In this document: positions 23,776-36,400 of the stretch, piece after piece
Layout of the letters: the number at the start of each line of letters is the position of its first letter
How positions within the stretch are numbered: the stretch's first letter is position 1
NCBI GenBank assembly: GCA_021399445.1
Contig: JAJTUQ010000002.1
Location: 744,001 to 808,000 of the forward strand
Reading direction: 5' to 3'
Length of the DNA stretch: 64,000 nt
Source of the DNA: Xylogone sp. PMI_703
Taxonomy: Eukaryota > Ascomycota > Leotiomycetes
Made by a program: the position numbers and the translations under genes
Notes under the pieces: model-generated
The model's database searches: none
What the model was told of the DNA's origin: nothing
Seen by the model: only the letters and a program-made list of their open reading frames with translations

Positions 23776-25750
23776 CGCGTGTGCCAGTAGAGGAGGGCAG
23801 CACACGGCTAGAGGGGGAGGCAGTAATGAAAAGCGTATGAGATTTGTATATTCGGCGTTTGGAGATTAGGTCTGCTTTTTCTCTGTGCACAAATATTTTG
23901 CGATACATTCCCAAACGGTAACGGCATACCCATCTAAAGGTTTCTTGTTAGAGAAGATCAAAAATTTTCCCATTTGTCGACCTATTATTTTCAGTCGACA
24001 ACGTTGTTAATGAGACCTGTCATCCAAGGCAGGATGGAATTGGGCATTTTCCTTTTGTCATCTTTATTTCCCATCTTTTACCCACGGCGCGCCTTAATGT
24101 CTACTTCGTTGTTATCTGATCTTGCATGCTCCCGTTGGTCTCCTTTCTTTTTCCCTGCACCACATCCTCTCGGCAAAATCCGTCAACCTCTCTCTCTCTG
24201 AGGGAGAAAAGCCATTGAGGTGAATGTCTCTACTATCGAGGGTATCAGAAGGAGGAGGGGTAGGGGACGGGGAATAGGGGGTAGGAAGGATTAGCCAAGT
24301 GTTGCTTTGGGCAGGAAGGACCACTCTCAGCACGTATGGGATAGTATCCAGAAAATTTTACAGCATCGTTTAACGTTATTGTGTCTCTGTACCGTGTCCA
24401 CCCTCCAGGTCCCGTGGTGCACATGCTGTTTGTCCCTGGCAACATTATTGAAGCCCAGAGGAGAACTTGGCCTTCACCCCGTGACTTGCTGCTCATGCCG
24501 CCCTTCCCAGGGTGATTCCACGCTTACTGCACAGACAAGGTGAAGAGACAGAAAAGATTGCACGCTTACCGGTACTCCGTACACATTGCAGGTTGGTAGC
24601 TGGTTCCTGGCATGTTTCTTCAGCCCTGGGGCCCGAGTCATGCGGGATCTTCAGGCACAATGCCTCCATTCCGACCGTCTTCAGCACGCGTGTAATTTTA
24701 CTTTTTTCTCTCTTTCTTTGATTTCCCATCCGCGATGACACCTTGCCATGCCTGGTGCTGCTAGGGTTGGGGAAATGTCACGAGTCCCGCGATTGCCGGG
24801 GGCTTGGATATTGTGAAATGGGATGGTGATGACAATAGACTACGGTTTTGGGAGAGTTTGAATTCCGCAATGAGACAAGCGCGGCCTTCGGCGAGATGCT
24901 CGGAGGTTTAGGAATTAAGCTCATCTCAGACAGACGCCAGCCGCCGGGGGGGCTGGTCGAAACACGCCTGAGCTGGAGAAAGGCAGCGCCCGTGACGAGA
25001 GCGGCCCAGAGGGAAATTTGAACACTTGGCCGGATAGGGAGAGAGGCAGAGAGGGAGGGGGAAGGGCGGCCGTTTGTGGATGTGGGGGATCAGTTCGTGC
25101 ATCATCCGGGAGGTGCATAAGTACCACAGCGCCTGGTGCAGGGGGTGCCGGGCGCCAGGGCCAGGCAGGTACCGCCCCTGCTGCGGGCAGAGAGCGAGTG
25201 CCGTGGATGTACCGCACGGTGTAAAGGGTTAGCGCGTCTTGCCCAGGGACCAATCAGGATGCGCGCTGGGGGAAGGGAGCTAGCAGAGCCCAGCAGCTGG
25301 CCGCAACCATCAACGCTCTCTTTCTGTATTGCCCCTGGTCTCCTTGGCGGCATTGGGTTTGGGCCGCTCACCTCTTTTTGCGGCTGACCAGTGATCGAAT
25401 GGCCCTGAGAGACGCCCGGGCCAGGTGGCTTCTGCCGGGCAAGCCAGCATCCACAGAGGCTCAAGGGGGGGACAACTACCATACAGTCGAGAAAAGAGAA
25501 GAAGGGGAAAGGGGAAAATGAAAAAGAGAGGAGCTTGTCGCGCCTGATTCTGTGCTGATGCTAGGCTGATGTCGGGTTGCTTGACTACGGGGCTAGTCCC
25601 GAAGCCGCCTAGCACCGCCAAACATGAAACAATCGGTTGATCGCCCATGGCGTTGCGGGGGTGGTCGCCGCGCCCCTGATTGGGATGGTAAGATTGGCTA
25701 ATCCCGCTGTAAGATGAACAGTTAATGCATCGCGACCCCATTTCTCCCCC

Positions 25751-25790
25751 ATCGTGGTCCATCGCGGTTCATCGTGGCCCATCGTGTTCG
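25751..25790. repeat. Four-copy 10-bp tandem repeat
   Basis: Four consecutive 10-mers of the form ATCGYGKYYC (first ATCGTGGTCC, last ATCGTGTTCG) lie head to tail. The unit is close to one DNA helical turn, so a bound factor would present on one face. The array lies in the gene-free interval with no gene within 1.9 kb. Confidence 0.75.
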
Positions 25791-26137
25791 GCATTCCAAG
25801 CTATCGCAATCTCGATGCGGCCATGGTCCTCGCTGGATCCAGCGCCTCACTACTCCAGGGCGGACGATTTCGGCTTCCACAGGGTCTGCCAGGGGATACG
25901 AAAAGAGAGCAAGCGGCCAGCCACGGGTCTGAAAAGAGTCTTTGCCAAAAACGAACCATCATCAAAATCGCCATGACAGTATGACAGTACACAGTAATCA
26001 ATCATGCCGTCCTGGGAGAGGATTCCAGGGGAGCCCGTCTGCTACGACCGTCTGAGCAACACAACACCCGTGACTGTGTAGCAGCTACATCCATACTGTA
26101 GCTACCGTTCAAGTTCAGTAGGTAGCAATGGCTTGTG

Positions 26138-26151
26138 CCGTACCGGTACGG
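26138..26151. repeat. Perfect 14-bp GTAC-centred palindrome
   Basis: CCGTACCGGTACGG is fully self-complementary. It sits in a cluster of TGTACTGT-like words running to about 26180. It belongs to the wider set of GTAC palindromes confined to non-coding parts of the window. Confidence 0.7.
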
Positions 26152-27342
26152 ATGTACTGTGCTGTGTGCTGCGTGTACTGTACTGCATCTCCATCCTCGC
26201 CGGGCCCATGGCCGTGGTATTATTGGGCCAGCAGATCTTCTTCGCTCTGCCCAAAAACCCACCACAGCCAGACGATAACGGTACGCTGTTCTACCCTGTA
26301 CAGACAGCAAGGAAAGTTACCACGTTATTTCTGTTGCAATCAGTCCCCAGCTCTTCAGTTCCCATCAGACTCAACCCAGCGTCTGGACAGTTACAGTACC
26401 CGTACCATCTGCTGTAGCACTTGCTGCCAACCCACTCTTGCGGATATGCCGAGGCTGCGGTTGTTGCGAGCGCTGGCTGCAGTCATCTACCGTGCTGGGA
26501 ACCTGCGCCCTAGCATTTGGCACTGAGATGCTGGCATGTGGATTTGCCGCGCAGGAGAACAAGTGTAAGTGTCTGAAAGGTTCGAGTAATGGAAGATCAG
26601 GGCCCATGGGAATTTTTAGTTGCCTGATTTATCAATGGCCTGCAAAAGAACGGGGATGCATCGAACACGATTCGGGTTCTGCTATTCTACATCAGCCGTT
26701 CTCCTCAACATCAGATGCTCTTTATTTTTTTTTCCTTATCCACCACCAAGAATTCTATTCCCAACAGGCTCGTATTGTCTCATCCATTGGCAGGTACAAG
26801 GCCGCCTTCTCCGCTGCCTAAAGCCCAGAGAGTCAGAACTGGCTGCTGCTAATTTTCCATTAACGGGTGGCTGCCGTTGGGGCTGGAGCAGTGCTGTGTT
26901 TTGCGGTGGCCACATGAAAAGTTGCTCGCCATGCCCTTTGCCTCTCTATCGACCGGAGCGGTTGCTCCCAATTACCTTCCCCGAATAAGCAGCAGGGCGG
27001 AGGCGGGCGCTGCCTCCAGAATGTTATGACTGATGCGCGTTATTATTAGAGGCCCTGTATCAATAATGACTCCTTGGTCCAGGACAAAGAGCATCCCCTT
27101 GGTGGCTTCAGCAACGAGTTTGTCGAGAAAGCAGTGAGGGAAAATCCGATGTATCATTTACCCGCTTTTCGCCATCGCCAAAATGTCCATAAGCCTGGAT
27201 GCCCCCAGCAGCCGTTTTCCTTGCAAGGAGCGGCACCTGGAACACCGCAGTCGCCAGTCGCCAGCCACCGGACGGGAGGACGAACCACCGATACCAGCAC
27301 TTGTACAGCACAGCAGCTCGACAGCTCAAGCGTACAGGTGTT

Positions 27343-27416
27343 TTACGGAGTACGGTAGTCCTGTACAAAGGTACAGTAGTGTGCTGTACGGAGTACGGAG
27401 GTACAGGACTGTGTTG
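27343..27416. repeat. Cluster of TACGGAGTACGG / GTACAG words
   Basis: Within about 75 bp there are two TACGGAGTACGG copies and several GTACAG or TGTAC words in both orientations. This is the densest cluster of this kind in the large gene-free interval. Similar words are known to be common in ascomycete intergenic DNA; a function is not established. Confidence 0.6.
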
Positions 27417-29274
27417 CGCTGTAGATGCTAGAGCGAAGCTAGTCCTTTCAAGATCACGCCGTTGCTACGAGAATGCCAGTGCGGCTTTGATGATGGACTT
27501 CCGTATTGCAACGGCCCGGAGCCTCCGATTTGACTAAGGGATTGACTAAACTCATGGGCTAACACCTAACTCATCCATTGGCACATTCCCATCCATCGAT
27601 GGATTTGGGGGGTCCTTCCGAAGGGCGTCTTCCCGACCCGCCAAGGAAGGCCGTAAAAGAGAAAGAAAGAAAAATGAGTGTGAGTGTGAGAGGGAAAAGT
27701 GCACGCACACACACGCCGGAGTGAACGCCAATTGCTGCAGCGGGAAAGAAGTGCTGAGAAGTGCTGCCAAGTTTGCTGCCTTCCTTACGGAGGTGCTCCG
27801 TACGATATCAGCAAACACGCGACGAATTCTGGTACGGGGAGAATGCTGTCTGGCGCATTTTTCCCCCCAGGCAGGAGGAGCGATCCCAGTTGCAGGATCG
27901 TCGAGCACTGATCAATAGATGCGTTGAGCTGACCGCCTCTTTGGACCCGCGCCCCTGCTGCTGAGCGGCGATCATTACTCGCCTTTACCCATCCGCTTGC
28001 TGCACACCCGTTTAGGGCTGGCAACTCGAGCCTGGGCCGGGGGGTTGGAAGGAGGCTTTTTTGCGGGCGGGCAAGGTCATCTCGCGGCTGGGCAAGCTGG
28101 CTGGCCACTTCTGTCTTGTCCAGCTCGCCCAAAGGGGATGGGTTGTGCTGAACTACCGGTCTCCATCAAGCGCCACAGGCGAGGGAAAGCCTCTGGATTT
28201 GAGTTGTGATAAGCCTTGACGATCGACGTCGCTCCGCAAACACCAACGTCCCCACCAACATACGTACAGTAGTGCAAAAGCGTCGCATCATTAACGCGCT
28301 GTGATATTGCAGAAAGTAAGGGGAAATCGCGGGAGGTGGGCATGGAAGCAGCATGCAAAGACTTCGGCAGCTGGGGGAGCTGGGTAGAAGCTTCAGGAGT
28401 AGCAATAATGGTCGACAGGAACGACGAACGACGAACAGCAATAATCAACGAAAGGGATAAAAACAGCAGCTGGAGCACTGTTGGCGCGCCATGACCAGCA
28501 CAATTGATTCCCTGACCCCGTGCTCTGCTGTCACCACGGTCACATCGCCCTCAACGCCAGTTGAGAAGGGCAACTATCGGTGTCCTTTGTGCATCCCGTA
28601 TTACGCTGTACAGTAGTGTCTCACTCGCACCTGCGGGTAGGAGGAAAGGGCACTGGACCGTTCCACCGCGTTATGGTACCGGCTTGCAGCACGCCAAAAG
28701 ATTCCCGTTGTCATAGCTTTCTCACCTTATTTCTACTCCCAACCGTGCAGTGCGACAGCCCCGAGAAAAGTGATCGAGAAGCCAGACCAGACGGGAAACA
28801 TTACGAGGTGGTCATCCATCACTTCTCACCTCGTCGCTTCGCCCAAGTGCCGAAATAAACCCTACTTGGCGCAGGTTCGAGCGCTCTGCTGCAACAGTGT
28901 CATTTCTGCACGCGCGAAGCCCAATGGCAAATGGCGCACTTGGCTGGTATGGGAAATGGCAATTTTGATACTGTGTAATTGATGGCGCATTGCTATTCCG
29001 AGCGCACTCCCATTATTATTGCAGGACGATACTGTGCCAGTTACTGCAGTGAAGCACTCCTGGCTGGGCCTGGCGCCTTATCAGGATGCTGCCATGGCCG
29101 TCAATGCAGATAGCTGGGCTAGTAATGGCTAATACTGGCTAATGGCGGTCTGATCATCATGCCCTGCGGGACGAACTGGTGTTCCTACAAAGAAGCAGAA
29201 GCGGCTGCCATTGGCGTGTATACGCTGGCGGATTCAAGTTTTGTCTTCTCCCATTGTGATGGTGCTCTCGAGTA

Positions 29275-29343
29275 TGCGTGTCTGTGTGTGCGCGTGTATA
29301 TTTGGTGGGAGTGCGTGAATGTGTGAATGTGTGTGTGTGTGTG
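29275..29343. repeat. GT-rich alternating purine-pyrimidine tract
   Basis: The plus strand alternates purine and pyrimidine for much of this stretch and ends with about (GT)9. Such tracts can adopt Z-DNA. It lies in gene-free DNA. Confidence 0.65.
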
Positions 29344-29446
29344 CCGCATTGAAGGCGGTGCGTGATGCAGCATGCATATGCTATTTTGAATTGGAGGTGC
29401 AGGCCAACTGGATGCGTGTGATGGCGACACTACAACATATCTGGAA

Positions 29447-29467
29447 GCTGCTGCTGCTGCTGCTGCT
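29447..29467. repeat. (GCT)7 microsatellite
   Basis: Seven perfect GCT units, directly followed by imperfect ACTGCT. Non-coding by all other signs. Confidence 0.85.
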
Positions 29468-32400
29468 ACTGCTAAGGTCGCGGTATAGGCAGCCATGATA
29501 CGGTCCATTGAGATCCAACACTCTCGAGATGGTGAAGATGTGAAAAATGACGAGTACGTAGAAAAAAAGAGCACCAATGCAGTCGTCATGCAAAAACTTC
29601 TTCCCCGCTGCAGCAGAGGTACAGCGAATAACCTGTAATCATCGCAATCATCAAGTGTCCCTTGGATCTTGTCCAGAGAGGAGCACCATGGAAGGGCAGA
29701 GGATTCTGCGGCCGAAAAGCAAAGAGAGGCTCAAGAAGTTTGGCTGCGATCCGGTTCGTGACCACTGAGGGTCTTTCATCGCAGAACCCTGGCACTGGGC
29801 TGGGATCTCCCGGTTATCAGATCGCTCAGGTCATTGGTCTGGGCACTCAATTGGGCAGCCCATGTCCGGAAAAACACGCACATTTACTCCATCTCCTCAA
29901 TTTCACTCCCCTCTTTACACGTAGCGCTCTGCTCCGCGGATTTAGATGGCGTCCTTGCATGCTCGCATTGAGGGAATGGCTGGAAGAGGTGGTGAAGGGC
30001 GCACAGCAGGATATCGTGATACGGGCGGTACACGAGTGGTGATGTGAGCGGTTTGAGATAGGACGCGGGAATCCCTTCGGCCCCTGGTCCTTGGTCAGGC
30101 GCTGGGCGGCGCTACGCAGCCGTGGAGTCCTGAGGCGAAGGAAGGGCAAGTTCGGACGATGGACTTTGTGGCTTTTTCCTTTTGGTGGTATATTGGTGTA
30201 CAACGTAGAAGCCGTCCATCACAGCCGACTAATTCCCTCGGTATTAACCATCTTGCTCCAGGGTGTGTGTGTGTGTGGCATACATGCAGCTATGGGTAGG
30301 AACGGCAAACATATGCTTCGGTCCCAAGAACCATTATTGTGCCCGAGAATGCACTACCGTAACAGATAAACAAGTACGCATATGTATCCTGCAGAGAAGA
30401 AAACCAAGATACGAACAAACAAATGAGTAATTAAGGAAAGGAAAAACAATAGTGATAATAATGAGGTACGTGAACTCGAAAAAAAGGAACGGTACTCAAA
30501 GTAGCTGCAGAGGAATATTCTTCGTGGAATATTTAATTTTTTCGGTGCTATTATTATTTTTTATTTTGATCCATTTTCTTTTTTCTTTTGCACTCTTTTA
30601 TGATTCCACCTGTTCTTTTTTATGCTTCGATTGGTCTTCTATGCTCCTTTCATGTACACTACAGTAAGTATTTATCTCTTTTTCCTCCACCAAGGCATTG
30701 CTGCAGAACCCAAGGGCACTTCGGCGACAGTTCATCTCGCAGCTCTTGCCAAAGCCTTGCGCCAGGCCGGGGCACCACACGCACGACGAGATCTCTCGCA
30801 GAAGGCTGAGATGACGCCTCACGATGGAGGTCACGTTGGTGGTGCTTGGCCCTAAGCATGCAGTCTCAGTCTCAGGCACAAGACCCCCAACGAGGGCGTG
30901 ATAAGCACGACCCCATACCAAAGCCAAACCGCCCCCTTCCGCCGCGCGAAGGCGTCGATCAGATGGAACAAATGACATATCAGGCCTCAACTCGGATAGC
31001 ACGACATCATCATACCGCATCCGCGTTCTGCATTGAGACACGGCGACATTTCCTGGGACCAGCTTCCCCACATGCACATCTGCCGAGGCAAGTATTTCAG
31101 GCTATACTAAAGTAGACACATAAATGGGCAAATTGTTATTGCGTGCAGGAGGATTGGATCTGTGAAGGCCTGGCAACGCTTCGTCGCACACCAAAGTCCG
31201 TTTTCCAAGGTGGGGGGAAATTGTGTGCCTTCGAAAGAGGAGAAAGGCAGGAGACGGGAAGACCACCAGCCAAAAGGGCTCACCCAAAAAAAACACCGCA
31301 TCCACACCACCAGCTGCACCACCACCTTAAGGGACTTCGACAGAGCCATTAAGGAAAATAAGTCAGATTATTAGTTTAGTTGCAAGCATCTAGCTGCATC
31401 CTGCCAGGTGGAGATTCCAGCAGCTTACGGTAGGACTGAAGCGGGGGCGAACTAGCAGTGCCAAATGATCTTCAAGTAGTCCCGCACTTTGTAGATTACC
31501 TTTGCGTTCGTTTTTCCCCCGGAGGGAAAATCCGGTCAGGAGACTATATGGCACTCTGGCACGAGGAAATTACAGTACGGCACAATCCAAAATTGCAGAC
31601 TGCACATTTTGACCTGGGCGGCTCTCCTTGCACGGCTCCTCTTGTCGCAATCTCGACACGATCCATTCCATCACGACAACTAGCGCAGCGTGATAGAGAA
31701 AGAAAAACCATACCATCTCAACAGGATCTACCTCGGCGTAATCTCATTGAGACACTGCTGCCAAGCACGGGTTTCTTTGGCACAGACCCAATAATGGGCT
31801 TCTATTATTGTTCTTTTTGTGGTCGAAGGAGAGGTTGTTTCTTTTTTCTCGTTGGTGCTGGGCCGCTTCTTCAGTCTGAAACCCTCGATGAGTCCTTGCG
31901 CCGCCGCTGTCAGTGCGTTTATTCCCGTGAGTCTTGTGCAGTGCAGTGCCGGGGCGGGCTGTGCGCTGCTGGTGCTGATGCTGGTGCTTCTGGGCAAGGC
32001 ACTACTGTACAGTGCTCTCCATAACACACGTACATTACCGTGCATCCATTATTGCAAATTACCATTACGATGCTGTTTGTGACTTTGGGGCGGACGGTGG
32101 CGAACATTATGATATCGAATAACGTTTCAATTCTGCTCTTCTGTCATTTTTGGCTCTGGTATCCCTTTTTTTTGTTTTGTTTTAGCTTCGTGTTCCCCGC
32201 CCTGACCTCTTTTCTTCCTTTTTTGTTGACACCGAGCCCAAAACATCATCAACAATAGATGTAATGGGTTGAAAAAAACAGCCAAAAATCAGGGATCTGG
32301 ATCCAGTTGGCTGTGGATTCCCGATTCGGGAATTTTTCGTCAAATCTTGGAAGCTCTGGATAGGGACTCCCTATTCTAAAAAAACAAAATGAGGCGAACA

Positions 32401-33163
32401 GGGGGGGTGGATCGTGAAATGATGACATCGTGCAATCGAGGTCGTACTGAATCGAGGATCCCTGCTTTGGCGAACATGGACCAAAACAGAGATGTGTTCG
32501 TTTCAAATTTAATTTCACTCAAATTCTCCGTATTCCTGGTAAGTAGCATCATCGTGTTTTGAGCCGGGTGGGGACTGGATGAGGGAACAGACATGACACG
32601 GAAAAGTGGATTTCAACACGACTTAGCACGCCTAGCAGCGACGACACAGTACCGTACCATACCTTCACAGCGACCAGTCAGGGAAAGAGAGAGAGGAAGT
32701 AAGGCTTAGGCAGAGGTGGCCTACTATGGTATTCCAGCCCCCCTCGCCCCGTCAGGTCGCCGGTTTGAGCGTGCTGGTGGGTTTCTGCAGGGAAACTGCA
32801 CAGATACAACGGGTCCCGGGGGACTTCGCAAATCGGATATCTCGAGATTCTGACAGCGATGAGATAACACCAGAGAGGGATCTGGCCGTCCAAACAGGCA
32901 GTGAGCAGCGCCCGAGGGCTGCCGGGGTGCGCAATGCCGTTGGTAAGGCGGAAGGGGTGCGCTTTGCAGGAGAGACCCGGCGCGGTGATTGGCCGCACCG
33001 AGTAAAATACTGGCCTGGACAGAAGCTGGCTGCATTATTGTGCATTTACTGCTTTCTTTCTGATAACCACAATGTCTGTGTGTTTGAAGCTCGTTCGCTC
33101 AGTTCTTTCTGGATGGCAGTTGCAGTAATAACAAATGTTCTGTTCCATTATTGAGCCACCGCT

Positions 33164-33164
<1 letters not shown>

Positions 33165-33197
<33 letters not shown>
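33165..33197. repeat. (CAG)11 microsatellite
   Basis: Eleven perfect CAG units, the longest triplet repeat in the window. No frame across it resembles a gene. Confidence 0.9.
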
Positions 33198-33201
<4 letters not shown>

Positions 33202-33470
33202 CATCGTCGCAGCACTAGTATCGGGGGGAATTGTACTGTGGTATTTTGCTAGTGGCAAAGGGCAATTGAATGGCTGGTGCTGGTGCTGTTGCGCTCGCCG
33301 TACTGACGCTGCACTGGAGAGGCTCTCTCACTTTCTCCCTCCCCTGGGGGCGATGATGATGAGATAACGGGTACGGTACACGCATCAAAAAGTGGACGCA
33401 ATTGGGGCTAGCTCAAACATTTCCCATTCCCACACTCAAGCTCGATGCAAACCAAATACACCATGGGATA

Positions 33471-33497
33471 AGACAAGACAAGACAAGACAAGACAAG
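33471..33497. repeat. (AGACA)5 microsatellite
   Basis: Five perfect AGACA units plus two bases. The unit is pentameric, which argues against coding constraint. Confidence 0.85.
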
Positions 33498-35617
33498 TGC
33501 TCTTTCTGTACCATAAACCCGCCGTCATGCCCCATAGGCAAAGCCTTGCAAGCCTTGCATCATTCTCACCACCGGCACAAAACGTCTTGGTGCAGTGAGT
33601 GAGTTAGTTGATGGTCGACAGGACGGACGTTGTGGTTAGCTTTTTCGGTGGTGGGCGGTGGCGTTGGTGGCCCTCACCACTTCCCTTTGCTCGCTACACG
33701 GACAGGCCTGCTAGCCTGCTAGCGCCGCGCCACCTGCCCTGTTCCCTCGCTGCTGCAGGCTGCCAGTCCTGTTAAAACCCGCTGGGCGAGACAACGAAAG
33801 GCCACAGAGGGAGGTGCCCACAGCTTCTCCCACTCCCCCTCCCCAGCCGCGGGTGACGCTGACGGGTTGCTGGTTTGATGGGCAACGATGACGCTGATGA
33901 TGCCGCTGGCTGGGGGAAGAATAGCTGGATTGCTGGTGATGCAGCAAGTAGTCAGTACCGTACGGCAGCAGTAGCAAGCAGCAAGCACGCCCCTCTCTCC
34001 TCCTGCCTGCTGGCCCTGTTTTTGAGCAAGTCCCGCATTGGTCTCTCTCTTCCCTCCCCAACCTCCGCGCCTGCAACAGCAAACCTTTTTCTGAGCATCT
34101 GTGGTCCCTGAGGCATGTGCCGCCTTATGACCTGCCGTGCTACACAATCGCTACACCACTGCTGCGGTATTACACCACTCTGCGCACTCCCACCCTTCCC
34201 CTCCCTCCCCCAAACCCGCACTGCTGCACCGGAAATCGCAGAATTGCATGCTGGGTCCTGCTCTCTCCCTTCTGCTGTTCCCTGGCTGTCCAGCAGCAGG
34301 AAAGTACCGTCGCCATCTCCCTTTGAAATTGGCCCCTCCCCATACCGGTACACCAGATTGTACCCCAAGGACAAGCACGGTCGCCTAGTTCCTAATCCGG
34401 AGCTATGATGGGATTGCCCCTAGGACCCTGGCTGCCATCATCAATGCGGATGCCCCGGTCGCCTGGGGGTGCCGCAAGGAGCTCCACTTCGCGCACTACA
34501 CCAGCACCGCGCCCTCAGATCTCCCGCCAATCACCCGCTGCCCCAGCCCCGTTCGGCTCTTGGCCGTTCGCTGCAGCTGCGCAGTGATGCGAGTGCAGCT
34601 TGGCCCTGACAGGCCCTGAAGGAGGAGCAAGCACCAGAGCAGGAGAAAAAGCGGATGTGTAGTGCCTGAGGCCTCAACAGGCTCTTGCTTCCCACTCCCG
34701 CCATTCCCATGAGAGACAGCTTGCTAGCGGGCCTCCCTTCGGACCCACCACGCGCTCCTAAGCGGGCCTATGACAGGCTGGACCATCTGCCGTGGAAATG
34801 CCCTTTCTCAGGGGAGGGGGAGCCTATTAGAAATTTCCTTCTTCTTGCTTTCAAGGCTTCTGTGGCCCTGCCTCTTTATCTGAGTGGACACGCCTGCTGG
34901 ACGGTAGTTCGTGGGTTTCGTCGTAGCTCTCTGAAACCCCCCCGGCACGCCCCCTCCCCAAGTGGACACTTCTCACAGCCAAAAAAAGCCGCCCACGCCG
35001 CCCAAGCCAAAGCAGAAGAATTAAATGCCCTAAGGCATGATTCCTGCCTCCTACCTCATCGCGAGGCGTCTCCCCCGGGCGATGGGCGGTGGTCCCCGTG
35101 CTGGCTTCTTGACTAAACAAGCACCCACCACAAAATCCCGATGGCCGCCCCCATTCCTATCGTCATTGGGACTGGCTCTACTCCACTGTGTCTGTAGGAT
35201 GATTGGTCGACAGGCAGGCTCACGATGGGGCCGGTGAGCACCCTTTTCCTCCCCATCCCTCAGTTCCTAATCCCCATCAGGTCCTGTCGTTTCTTCCCCC
35301 TCCGCCAGGCTTTTGTTTCCCCTCTCTTGTCGCGCGCTCTGAGTGCTAGGCTGGTTGCGCTGGGTGTGCGACAACCGCAGACGCTCGGGGGGGCTACTCT
35401 CTACGCCTTCCGTCATTGTCTCAAAAGAGGAGCGAGTCATGTTAGGGAGATTTTGGGGAGATATGGGGGGAGCAGGTGAGTTTAAGTTAGGTAGGTCAAC
35501 TGGTACGGCGCCAGATACCGGCTTTGCTATCTGGTGTTGTGTTGGATTGGTGGCTAGTTTCAACAAAGTGGAGGGAATAATGGCAAGTTTGATGAGGGAT
35601 GCTAAATGATGCTAAAT

Positions 35618-35639
35618 GATGATGATGATGATGATGATG
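35618..35639. repeat. (GAT)7 microsatellite with flanking ATGATGCTAA tandem
   Basis: Seven GAT units plus one base, preceded by two copies of GATGCTAAAT and followed by imperfect GCTGAT and GATGAT words to about 35695. Confidence 0.85.
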
Positions 35640-35890
35640 CTGCTGATGCTAATGATGAGGGTGTTGATGATGCTGATGATGACGGCGATGATGCTGGGGG
35701 GTTGCAACCACCATAACCGTACCGTTGCTGCTTTTTTCCATTCTGCCTGGTCTGGCTTGATGGGCCTGGCAAAGCCTGTTCGCTCGTCCGATAACTCGTA
35801 CGGGCGGTGACGACGAAGAGCTCCTCTCGATGGCACCGGATTTGCTTGCTGTTGCTGCTGGCTACAGCAACCACTATCCTCTCTCTCCGT

Positions 35891-35916
35891 GCTGCTGCTG
35901 CTGCTGCTGCTGCTGC
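35891..35916. repeat. (GCT)8 microsatellite
   Basis: Eight perfect GCT units plus two bases. The wider region to about 36240 is enriched in GCTGCT and GCTGGT words. Confidence 0.85.
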
Positions 35917-36400
35917 ACCCTGGAAAAGCCAAATGGTGGAGTAGGCAAGGTACAGGAAGGCAGAACCCTACCGGCACAGAAGAGGTGCAGCACTTCTTCT
36001 GCACCTCTGCACCTTTCAGTACCTGTCGCTCGTTGCCATCCACTTCCAGTGTGTCCGGGCAGCCCAGCAGTTGGCCAGTGAGAACCCCCCATTTGCCATT
36101 GCCTATCGCCCTGTAGCTGTTGCTGCTGCTGGGTGCTGGGTGCTGCTAAACTCCCTCCCTTTCGGCGCTGCTAACCTTGTGCTGCGTGCTGCTGTGTATG
36201 TAGCTGGTGGTGCTGGAGCTGGAGCTGTTGCTGGTGCCCAAAGAGCGTTGTGCTCCAGGGCGACCTGTTTGGTCCTTGGTCATGAGCGGCTTGGCCTAAC
36301 AAAACCACTCACACCCCTGGCGTCTGCCATCATCGAGCATATCCAGACAGCAGCCGGCCGGTAGCACAACAACACCAAACCCTCCCCACGAGAAGTACTT

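Larger units (their letters stand above)
23776..36400. other. Large gene-free interval rich in simple repeats
   Basis: About 12.6 kb without a convincing gene. Frames up to about 190 codons occur (for example 31458-32024), but they overlap on both strands, are low in complexity and match nothing. The interval carries triplet microsatellites (29447, 33165, 35618, 35891), a GT-rich alternating tract (29275-29343), a pentanucleotide repeat (33471), a 10-bp tandem array (25751) and many GTAC palindromes. I found no transposon proteins and no tRNA. It could hold long non-coding RNAs, distal regulatory DNA of the FlbC-like gene, or unrecognised short-exon genes. Confidence 0.5.

Noticed and set aside
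28871..28890. GGTTCGAGC word resembling a tRNA B box
   Set aside because: No A box, acceptor stem or cloverleaf pairing can be formed around it.
31458..32024. 188-codon plus-strand frame
   Set aside because: Mixed low-complexity content and an opposing open frame at 31728-32045; no motif.
32317..32340. Palindrome ATTCCCGA-T-TCGGGAAT followed by T run, resembling a bacterial terminator
   Set aside because: Rho-independent termination does not apply to fungal nuclear genes, and no gene ends nearby. Kept only as a chance palindrome.
33471..33497. Short regular repeat considered as CRISPR
   Set aside because: There are no spacers, the unit is 5 bp, and the DNA is eukaryotic nuclear.
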